Of a DNA stretch of 32,053 nt, positions 25,292-32,053 are shown piece after piece. The translations under genes were made by a program, and so were the position numbers. The stretch's first letter is position 1, and each line of letters begins with the position of its first letter. The DNA lies in assembly GCF_028698005.1 (NCBI RefSeq), contig NZ_JAQVEJ010000016.1, forward strand, positions 1-32,053, written 5' to 3'. The DNA comes from Hydrogenophaga sp. (GTDB lineage: Bacteria > Pseudomonadota > Gammaproteobacteria > Burkholderiales > Burkholderiaceae_C). The notes beneath the pieces were generated by a model. It had not been told where the DNA came from, did not search any database, and saw only the letters and a program-made list of their open reading frames with translations.

Positions 25292-26857
25292 CTATCCGCC
25301 CGCCCGCGGGCCGCGCCGGTACTGCACCGCCTCGGCCACGTGCGCCACACCCACCTGCTCGCTGCCGGCCAGGTCGGCGATGGTACGGGCCACCCGCATG
25401 GCGCGGTGGGTGCTGCGGGCGCTCCAGCCCAGGCGCGTGGCGGCGGTTTGCAGGAAGGTCAGTGCCTGGTCCTCGGCCCGCAGGCACGCGTCGAGGCTGT
25501 GACCGGTCAGGGTGTGGTTGGGGCCGCCCTGGCGCCGCGTCGCCTGCTGGCGCGCGGCGATCACCCGCTCACGCACCTGGGCGCTGGCCTCCCCGGGCCG
25601 GGCGTGCAGCAGCTCGTCGGGGGGCAGGGCCGGCACCTCCACGTGCAGGTCGATGCGGTCGAGCAGCGGGCCGCTGAGCTTGCCCTGGTAGCGCGCGATC
25701 TGCTCGGGCGTGTCGCGGCAGGCCCGGCCGGGATGGCCGAGGTAGCCGCAGGGACAGGGGTTCATCGCCGCGATCAACTGGAAGCGCGCCGGGAACTCGC
25801 TTTGCATGGCGGCGCGCGAAATCCGGATGTGGCCGGTTTCCAGTGGCTCGCGCAAGGCCTCCAGTGCGCCGCGGGCGAACTCGGGGAACTCGTCGAGGAA
25901 CAGCACGCCATGGTGCGCCAGCGAGATTTCGCCGGGCCGCGGCGGTGAGCCGCCACCCACCAGGGCGACGGCGCTGGCGCTGTGGTGCGGTGCCGCGGTC
26001 GGGCGCAGACCCCAGCGCTCGATGCGGAAGCGCCCGGCCAGCGAGGCCACGGCCGCCGCTTCGAGCGCCTCCGTGGTGGTCATCGGCGGCAGCAGGCCGG
26101 CGAAGCGCTGCGCCAGCATGGACTTGCCCGAGCCCGGCGGGCCGACCATCAGCAGGCTGTGGCCGCCGGCGGCGGCGATTTCGAGGGCACGGCGGGCGGC
26201 GGCCTGCCCCTTGACGTCGGCCAGGTCCGGGTAGTGGTCGGCGGGGCCGCACTCCGCTGGCCGCAGGCGCAGCCAGCCGCCGTCGTCAACGGGTTCGGGC
26301 AGGGCCCCGGCCTCGCCCTCGGGCAGGAAGCGCTGCACCACGTCGAGCAGGTGACGGGCGCGGTAGACCTGTGCGTGCGGCACCAGCGCGGCTTCCTCGG
26401 CGCTGTCGGGCGGCAGCACCAGGCGGGTCGGCGGCGGGCTCCCGGGGTGGCCGCCGCCGTGGGCATGCAGCGCCAGGCACATGGCCAGCGCGCCGCGCAC
26501 CGGCCGCAACTCGCCGCCCAGCGACAGCTCGCCGGCGAACTCCCAGCCCTGCAGCCTGGCGCCGTCGATCTGGCCGCTGGCGGCCAGGATGCCCAAGGCG
26601 ATGGGCAGGTCGAAGCGGCCGGAGTCCTTGGGCAGGTCGGCCGGGGCCAGGTTGACCGTGATGCGCTTGTTGCTGGGGAATTCCAGCCCGGCATTGGCAA
26701 TGGCCGAGCGCACGCGCTCGCGTGCCTCCTTGACCTCGGTGTCCACCAGACCGACCAGCGTGAAACTGGGCAGGCCGTTGGCCAGGTGCACCTCCACCTG
26801 CACCGGACGTGCCTGCAAGCCCTGCAGTGCCCGGCTGTGCACCAAGGACAGGCTCAT
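25292..26857 (-). CDS. comM: YifB/ComM family Mg-chelatase-like AAA+ protein
   Basis: The 521-residue protein has the N-terminal ComM domain (1-200; LVGLVDTEVKEARERV), Walker A GPPGSGKS (239-246), Walker B LFLDEF (318-323) and the cysteine-rich NPCPCGYLGHPGRAC segment, then a C-terminal helical domain. In naturally competent bacteria ComM is a hexameric helicase that extends branch migration during DNA integration; it is also widespread in bacteria not known to be competent. AGGGAGA precedes the ATG at 26857. It is divergent from glnK across 389 bp. Length and motifs are standard. Confidence 0.94.
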   Translation of the reverse strand: MSLSLVHSRALQGLQARPVQVEVHLANGLPSFTLVGLVDTEVKEARERVRSAIANAGLEFPSNKRITVNLAPADLPKDSGRFDLPIALGILAASGQIDGARLQGWEFAGELSLGGELRPVRGALAMCLALHAHGGGHPGSPPPTRLVLPPDSAEEAALVPHAQVYRARHLLDVVQRFLPEGEAGALPEPVDDGGWLRLRPAECGPADHYPDLADVKGQAAARRALEIAAAGGHSLLMVGPPGSGKSMLAQRFAGLLPPMTTTEALEAAAVASLAGRFRIERWGLRPTAAPHHSASAVALVGGGSPPRPGEISLAHHGVLFLDEFPEFARGALEALREPLETGHIRISRAAMQSEFPARFQLIAAMNPCPCGYLGHPGRACRDTPEQIARYQGKLSGPLLDRIDLHVEVPALPPDELLHARPGEASAQVRERVIAARQQATRRQGGPNHTLTGHSLDACLRAEDQALTFLQTAATRLGWSARSTHRAMRVARTIADLAGSEQVGVAHVAEAVQYRRGPRAGG

Positions 26858-26913
26858 GCGGGTTCTCCCTGTTTTGGTGCATGTTCCGGATCGATCCAGG
26901 GAACGGTCGCCAT

Positions 26914-26928
26914 GCACCTGTTTTGTGC
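26914..26928. promoter_or_regulatory. NtrC-like binding site upstream of glnK
   Basis: GCAC-N7-GTGC fits the NtrC core consensus, about 150 bp upstream of the -24 element of the glnK promoter, as for enhancer sites. GGTGCATG at 26876-26883 and CATGCACC at 26911-26918 form an extra 8-bp inverted pair, possibly a second half-site. The remainder of the 389-bp gap contains the promoter and a short open frame. Confidence 0.45.
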
Positions 26929-27075
26929 GCTGTCGGGGGTGATTGGGGCCGCCGACGCCGGAAATGATGGCACGAAGGCGTGCGGCCGCGCTCCCCCGGA
27001 TAGGGGGAACGCCCCTGGGCATCCCCCTGGAGCCGCCCGGGGCGTGACACGGGACGAGGATCGGGATGCTCAGGC

Positions 27076-27091
27076 TGGCACGCTCCATGCT
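27076..27091 (+). promoter_or_regulatory. Sigma-54 promoter of glnK-amtB
   Basis: TGGCAC-GCTCC-ATGCT matches the -24/-12 consensus with one change (A for T), GG at 27077-27078 and GC at 27089-27090. Start of transcription is expected near 27102, giving a leader of about 145 nt. glnK-amtB is a classic NtrC/sigma-54 target. Confidence 0.8.
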
Positions 27092-27093
27092 AG

Positions 27094-27585
<492 letters not shown>

Positions 27586-27616
27586 ACCCGCATCCCACAC
27601 AAGAAAGATCACCGAC

Positions 27617-29008
27617 ATGAAAAAGCTCATTGCTTCCCTATTGCTGGGTCTGGGCATGGCCTTTGCCGGCGTCAGCGCCGTGGCCCAGACCGCCGAGGCC
27701 CCTGCCGCCATCGAGGCGCCCGCCGAAGCTGCCGCTGCGCCGGCGGCCGACGCCGCACCTGCTGAAGCGGCCCCCGCTGCCGATGAACCGAAGGTCGATT
27801 CGGGCGACACCGCCTGGATGATGACCTCCACGCTGCTGGTCATCCTGATGACCATTCCCGGTCTGGCGCTGTTTTACGGCGGCCTGACCCGCTCGAAGAA
27901 CATGCTGTCGGTGCTGATGCAGGTGTTCGTCATCTTCTCGCTGATCAGCGTGCTGTGGTCGATCTATGGCTACAGCCTGGCGTTCGCGGGTGAGGGCAAG
28001 TTCTTCGGCGATCTGTCCAAGATGTTCCTCAAGGGCGTGACCGCCGACACCTTCGGCGCGCTGAGCACGATCCCCGAGTACGTGTTCATCTCCTTCCAGG
28101 GCACTTTTGCGGCCATCACCGTGGCCCTGATCGTCGGCTCCTTTGCCGAGCGCATCAAGTTCTCCGCCGTGCTGGTGTTCGCCGTGCTGTGGTTCACCTT
28201 CAGCTACGTGCCGATGGCCCACATCGTGTGGGGTGGCGGTCTGCTGGGTGCCGACGGCGCGCTGGACTTCGCCGGCGGTACCGTGGTGCACATCAACGCC
28301 GGTATTGCCGGTCTGGTGGGCGCCTACGTGCTGGGCAAGCGCATCGGCTTCGGCAAGGAATCGATGGCGCCGCACAGCCTGACGCTGACCATGGTGGGTG
28401 CCTCGCTGCTGTGGGTGGGCTGGTTCGGCTTCAACGCCGGCTCCGCCGGTGCCGCCAACGGTGGTGCAGGCCTGGCCTTCATCAACACCGTGCTGGCCAC
28501 CGCCGCCGCCACGCTGAGCTGGATTGCCGTCGAGGGCCTGACCAAGGGCAAGGCCTCCATGCTGGGTGCCGCTTCCGGTGCCGTCGGTGGCCTGGTGGCC
28601 ATCACCCCCGCTGCCGGCTTCGTCGGCCCCATGGGCTCGATCGTGATGGGTCTGCTGGCCGGTGTGGTGTGCGTCTGGGGCGTGACCGGCCTGAAGCGCC
28701 TGCTCAATGCCGATGACTCCTTCGACGTGTTCGGCGTCCATGGCGTGGGCGGCATCCTGGGTGCCATCCTGACCGGCGTGTTCGTCGCCGAAGGTCTGGG
28801 TGGTACGGGCCTGGCCGAAGGCGTGAGCATGGGTGCCCAGGTCTGGATCCAGATCAAGAGCGTGCTGTTCACCATTGTGTGGTCTGCCGTCGTCGCCTTC
28901 ATCGCCTACAAGATCGCCGACCTGACCGTGGGTCTGCGTGTCAGCGAAGAAGCCGAGCGCGAAGGCCTCGACATTTCCTCCCACGGCGAGGCGGCCTACA
29001 ACCGCTGA
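27617..29008 (+). CDS. amtB: Ammonium transporter with extended periplasmic N-terminus
   Basis: The 463-residue protein has a signal peptide (about 1-23), a glutamate/alanine/proline-rich stretch (about 24-60) and then eleven transmembrane helices of the Amt core. The twin histidines of the channel are H225 (GGTVVHINAG) and H375 (VFGVHGVGG). The cytoplasmic tail ends in GLDISSHGEAAYNR. The acidic spacer, absent from E. coli AmtB, is common in Burkholderiales. GlnK, encoded just upstream, is its regulator. An intrinsic terminator follows at 29096. Confidence 0.96.
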   Translation: MKKLIASLLLGLGMAFAGVSAVAQTAEAPAAIEAPAEAAAAPAADAAPAEAAPAADEPKVDSGDTAWMMTSTLLVILMTIPGLALFYGGLTRSKNMLSVLMQVFVIFSLISVLWSIYGYSLAFAGEGKFFGDLSKMFLKGVTADTFGALSTIPEYVFISFQGTFAAITVALIVGSFAERIKFSAVLVFAVLWFTFSYVPMAHIVWGGGLLGADGALDFAGGTVVHINAGIAGLVGAYVLGKRIGFGKESMAPHSLTLTMVGASLLWVGWFGFNAGSAGAANGGAGLAFINTVLATAAATLSWIAVEGLTKGKASMLGAASGAVGGLVAITPAAGFVGPMGSIVMGLLAGVVCVWGVTGLKRLLNADDSFDVFGVHGVGGILGAILTGVFVAEGLGGTGLAEGVSMGAQVWIQIKSVLFTIVWSAVVAFIAYKIADLTVGLRVSEEAEREGLDISSHGEAAYNR

Positions 29009-29095
29009 ACCACGGGGGAACCCCGGCGTGGCGTGCGGCTGGCCAGTGGATCCCAAGCCGCCACGCAGTCTCTGAGAGTCTCCTTTGGATGTTCA

Positions 29096-29129
29096 CCCCG
29101 CGCTGCCGCAAGGCACGCGGGGTTTTTTT
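29096..29129 (+). terminator. Intrinsic terminator of glnK-amtB
   Basis: CCCCGCG (29096-29102) pairs with CGCGGGG (29116-29122), followed by seven T residues (29123-29129). This is the clearest terminator in the window. The 87 bp between the amtB stop and this stem contain another imperfect stem-loop (GCGTGG with CCACGC, around 29029-29075). Confidence 0.92.
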
Positions 29130-29250
29130 CGGGCGCCCGTACCCCGTCCGGGGGACGCGTGGCGGGGGCATGACGGGCTACGATGGCCCTGGCCTGGTCA
29201 GGCGGCGTCGGTGCCGGCGGGATCGCCGGGCCGCCGAAGGAGGACAAACC

Positions 29251-29496
29251 ATGTTGAGGGCTCGATGGCGGCGTCGCGCCGCGCTGCTGGCGTTGGCGCT
29301 GGCAGCCTCGCTGGCGCAGGCCGCCGACGAAGCGCCGGCCCGGCTCACGGGCAAGGACGCACAGGTCAAGGTGCCGGCGCGTGTGCGCTTTCTCGACAGC
29401 GGCAGTGGTGAGACCCGGGCGGCGCGCGACAAGCGGCTCAGGCGCGAATGCAAGGGCCGCCCGAACGCCGGCGCCTGCCTGGGGCTGACGCGCTAG
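29251..29496 (+). CDS. Small exported basic protein, 81 aa, unknown function
   Basis: I do not recognise a family. The 81-residue product has a clear Sec signal peptide (basic start, hydrophobic residues 10-20, cleavage near AQA-AD), leaving a mature peptide of about 57 residues. The mature part is basic and arginine-rich (RAARDKRLRRECKGRPNAG) with two cysteines that could form one disulfide. GAAGGAGGA lies 6-12 nt before the ATG, among the best ribosome sites in the window. It is 121 bp after the amtB terminator, so it has its own promoter. No promoter is obvious. Confidence 0.65.
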   Translation: MLRARWRRRAALLALALAASLAQAADEAPARLTGKDAQVKVPARVRFLDSGSGETRAARDKRLRRECKGRPNAGACLGLTR

Positions 29497-29518
29497 CGGT
29501 GGCGCCGCCGCTGGCGCG

Positions 29519-29538
29519 TTTGCACGGATGCGTGCAAA
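29519..29538. promoter_or_regulatory. 20-bp dyad upstream of glcE
   Basis: TTTGCACG-GATG-CGTGCAAA is a perfect 8-4-8 inverted repeat, 33 bp before the glcE ATG. A-rather than T-residues follow on the plus strand, so it is not a plus-strand terminator; an operator for a dimeric repressor or activator is more likely. TTTTGCACGCC at 31980-31990 repeats one arm after glcF. Confidence 0.5.
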
Positions 29539-29571
29539 AAAATCAACGGCACGCGCTGGCCGGCCGCTACC

Positions 29572-30732
29572 ATGCAGGTCATGAGCGCGAGCCCTGCGAA
29601 GGATCCGGAGCAGCCGGATCACCTGATCGATCACATCAAGACGGCCGCCGCCGCGCGCACCCCCCTGCGCATCACGGGCGGCGACACCAAGGCCTTCTAT
29701 GGCGAGGCCGTGGCGGGGCAGCCGCTGTCCACGCGCGACTGGACCGGGATCGTCAGCCACGAGCCGACCGAGCTGGTCATCACCGTGCGTGCCGGCACGC
29801 CGCTGGCCGATGTTGAGGCCGCGCTGGCCGAGGCGGGCCAGTGCCTGCCGTTCGATCCGCCGCGCTTCGGCCCGGATGCGGGCGCGGCCTCGACCATCGG
29901 CGGCGTGGTCGCGGCCGGGCTGGCCGGTCCGGCCCGCGCCACGGTGGGCGGGGTCCGCGACTTCGTGCTCGGCGCCCAGTTCATCGATGGCCGGGGCGAG
30001 TGGCTGAGCTTTGGCGGCCAGGTCATGAAAAACGTGGCCGGCTACGACGTGAGCCGGGCATTGGCCGGATCCATGGGCACGCTGGGCGTGATCACGCACC
30101 TGTCGCTCAAGGTGCTGCCCGTGGCACCGGCCGAGGCCACCCTGGTGTTCCGCCTGGACCAGCACGAGGCGCTGGCGCAGTTGCACCGCTGGGGCGGCCG
30201 GCCGCTGCCGCTGAATGCGAGTTGCTGGGTGCGCGACGACACCGCGGCCGACCGGCCGGACCTGCTGTTCGTGCGCCTGCGCGGCGCCGTGGCGGCGGTG
30301 GAGTCGGCCTGCGAGGTCATGTTGCGCGATGCCGCGGGCGGTGAGCGCATGGACAACGCGCAGGCCGGACCCGACTGGGCGGCCTGCCGCGACCAGGCCT
30401 TGCCGTTTTTTCTTCAGCCGCCATCGCCCGATCTGTGCCTGTGGCGCCTGTCGTTGCCGCAGACCGCGCCGGTGATCGAGCTGCCCCAGCCACAGCTCGT
30501 CGAATGGCAGGGCGCGCAGCGCTGGCTGTGGGCGCCGGCCTCGGCGGCGGCGCAGATCCGCGCCGCCGCCGCCGCCGTGGGGGGGCATGCAACCCTGTTC
30601 CGGGCCGGGGCGGACGGCGCGCCGGGCGTGCCCCGCTTCGATGCGCAGAGCCCCGCGATCCGGGCCATCACCCGCCGCCTGCGCGAGGCCTTCGACCCGC
30701 AGGGCATTTTCAACCCTGGCCGCATGGGCTGA
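29572..30732 (+). CDS. glcE: Glycolate oxidase FAD-binding subunit
   Basis: The 386-residue protein has a PCMH-type FAD domain (about 20-200; LPFDPPRFGPDAGAASTIGG, GGQVMKNVAGYDVSR) and a C-terminal domain ending in the family motif FDPQGIFNPGRM. With GlcD and GlcF it oxidises glycolate to glyoxylate at the membrane. The start is uncertain: ATG 29572 or ATG 29581, neither with a good SD. The stop is 5 bp before glcF. GlcD, normally the first gene, is not upstream in the window. Confidence 0.93.
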   Translation: MQVMSASPAKDPEQPDHLIDHIKTAAAARTPLRITGGDTKAFYGEAVAGQPLSTRDWTGIVSHEPTELVITVRAGTPLADVEAALAEAGQCLPFDPPRFGPDAGAASTIGGVVAAGLAGPARATVGGVRDFVLGAQFIDGRGEWLSFGGQVMKNVAGYDVSRALAGSMGTLGVITHLSLKVLPVAPAEATLVFRLDQHEALAQLHRWGGRPLPLNASCWVRDDTAADRPDLLFVRLRGAVAAVESACEVMLRDAAGGERMDNAQAGPDWAACRDQALPFFLQPPSPDLCLWRLSLPQTAPVIELPQPQLVEWQGAQRWLWAPASAAAQIRAAAAAVGGHATLFRAGADGAPGVPRFDAQSPAIRAITRRLREAFDPQGIFNPGRMG

Positions 30733-30737
30733 CCCGG

Positions 30738-31967
30738 ATGCAGACCAACCTCGCCCCTGAATTTCAAGGAACACCCGATGGCATCGCCGCCGAGGCCATC
30801 CTGCGCAAGTGTGTGCACTGCGGCTTTTGCACCGCCACCTGCCCGACCTACCAGTTGCTGGGTGACGAGCTCGATGGCCCGCGCGGGCGCATCTACCTGA
30901 TGAAGCAGGTGCTCGAAGGCGCCGAGCCCACGCGCAAGACCCAGTTGCATCTCGACCGCTGCCTGACGTGCCGCAATTGTGAGAGCACCTGCCCCTCGGG
31001 CGTGCAGTACGGCCACCTGGTGGACATCGGCCGCAAGATTGTCGACGCCAGGGTGCCGCGTCCGGCGGCCGAGAAGGCCGTGCGCTGGCTGCTCAAGGAA
31101 GGCCTGACGTCGCGTGCCTTCGCGCCCGCCATGGCGCTCGGGCAGCGGGTGCGCGGCCTGCTGCCTCCGGCGCTGAAGGCCAAGGTGCCCGCCAGACAGG
31201 CCGCTGGTCGCTGGCCGACGGCCACGCATGAGCGGCAGGTGCTGATGCTGGCCGGCTGTGTGCAGCCGGCCATGCTGCCCAACATCAACAGCGCCACCGC
31301 GCGCGTGCTGGACGCCGCCGGCATCCAGACCGTGGTCGCGACGCAAGCGGGCTGTTGCGGCGCGGTCAGGTTCCACCTCAATGACCAGGACGGCGGGCTG
31401 GCACAGATGCGCGCCAACATCGACGCCTGGTGGCCCTATGTCGAGCAGGGCATCGAGGCGATCGTGATGAACGCTTCCGGCTGTGGCGTCACCGTCAAGG
31501 AGTACGGCCATCTGCTGCGCGGGGATCCGGCCTATGCCGCCCGGGCGGCGCGCATCAGCGAACTCACGCGGGACCTGAGCGAGTTGTTGCCCGGGCTGGT
31601 GTCGGTGCTCAGGCCGAAGCTGACGCGGCGGCCCGACGCCGGACGGGTGGTCGCTTTCCACCCGCCCTGCACGCTGCAGCATGGTCAGCAACTGCGGGGC
31701 GGGGTCGAGCAGCATCTGGCTGCGCTGGGCTTCACCGTGCAACTGGCGGCCAGCGAGTCGCACCTGTGCTGTGGCTCGGCCGGCACCTACTCGGTCCTCC
31801 ATCCCGGCATGGCCACGGCGCTGCGCGACCGCAAGCTCGGGCATCTGGGTGCGTTGCAGCCCTCGGTCATCGCCAGTGCCAACATCGGCTGCATCACCCA
31901 CCTGCAAAGCGGTACGACGACGCCGGTGCGGCACTGGGTCGAACTGCTCGATGACGCGCTGGGTTGA
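30738..31967 (+). CDS. glcF: Glycolate oxidase iron-sulfur subunit
   Basis: The 409-residue protein has two 4Fe-4S motifs, C25-C28-C31-C35 (CVHCGFCTATCP) and C75-C78-C81-C85 (CLTCRNCESTCP), and two CCG domains (AGCCGAVRFH, HLCCGSAGTY) of the heterodisulfide-reductase type. It passes electrons from GlcD/GlcE toward the quinone pool. Start 30738 is 5 nt after the glcE stop. After its stop the last 86 bp hold no gene. Confidence 0.95.
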   Translation: MQTNLAPEFQGTPDGIAAEAILRKCVHCGFCTATCPTYQLLGDELDGPRGRIYLMKQVLEGAEPTRKTQLHLDRCLTCRNCESTCPSGVQYGHLVDIGRKIVDARVPRPAAEKAVRWLLKEGLTSRAFAPAMALGQRVRGLLPPALKAKVPARQAAGRWPTATHERQVLMLAGCVQPAMLPNINSATARVLDAAGIQTVVATQAGCCGAVRFHLNDQDGGLAQMRANIDAWWPYVEQGIEAIVMNASGCGVTVKEYGHLLRGDPAYAARAARISELTRDLSELLPGLVSVLRPKLTRRPDAGRVVAFHPPCTLQHGQQLRGGVEQHLAALGFTVQLAASESHLCCGSAGTYSVLHPGMATALRDRKLGHLGALQPSVIASANIGCITHLQSGTTTPVRHWVELLDDALG

Positions 31968-32053
31968 CACCGGGCGGCATTTTGCACGCCTGGGGGGTGA
32001 TGTCGGCCCGGTGCCGGGGTGGGGGTATGCCGTCAGCCGCGGCAGGCGTTAAG

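Overview
The window is GC-rich, densely packed chromosomal DNA with no tRNA, rRNA, CRISPR array, phage gene or insertion sequence that I could see. Gene content points to a betaproteobacterium of the order Burkholderiales (Sphaerotilaceae/Comamonadaceae-like). The clues are a metH split from its homocysteine domain and led by an SAH riboswitch, a glnK-amtB pair, a DUF1304 protein, a nitrate/cyanate-type ABC transporter with cyanase, and glcE-glcF. The genus assignment is inference.

Layout. (1) 1-1479: a TerC/Alx-type membrane protein behind a structured leader that hides its ribosome binding site, convergent with a DUF1304 membrane protein. (2) 1685-7348: a soluble PAS histidine kinase and a NarL-type regulator, then a Tat-exported NrtA/CmpA-type binding protein, a permease, an ATPase and cyanase. 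This is a cyanate (or nitrate) uptake and breakdown unit preceded by sigma-54 promoter motifs. (3) 7401-10340: a pirin, an RlmN-like radical SAM methyltransferase, and an exported metallo-beta-lactamase-fold protein with an altered metal motif. (4) 10341-13350: a stretch with the remnant of a small gene, then a three-gene ABC importer of the TrpX type with unknown substrate. (5) 13413-19533: a minus-strand set of rhodanese, OsmC-like protein, acyl-CoA-dehydrogenase-like flavoprotein and rubredoxin/rubredoxin-reductase fusion. It starts from a near-consensus sigma-54 promoter with an IHF-like site and repeated dyads upstream. A sigma-54 activator gene (GAF-AAA-HTH) lies close by, with a 72-codon gene in between. 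(6) 19580-22471: promoter, SAH riboswitch and metH. (7) 22496-25268: an exported VMG-repeat protein, then lemA and two TPM-domain genes. (8) 25292-29129: comM, and divergently glnK-amtB behind a sigma-54 promoter with an NtrC-like site, ending at a strong terminator. (9) 29251-31967: a small exported protein and glcE-glcF without glcD.

Four well-formed sigma-54 promoter motifs (1685, 3665, 17448 on the minus strand, 27076) tie the cyanate locus, the redox/sulfur operon and the ammonium locus to nitrogen-type control. The two most informative regulatory RNAs are the metH SAH riboswitch, where both the aptamer and the ribosome-site-masking hairpin can be read, and the terC leader, a candidate yybP-ykoY manganese riboswitch. 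The best candidate for an undescribed system is the sigma-54-driven rhodanese/OsmC/flavoprotein/rubredoxin operon with its own activator. Its substrate cannot be read from the sequence.
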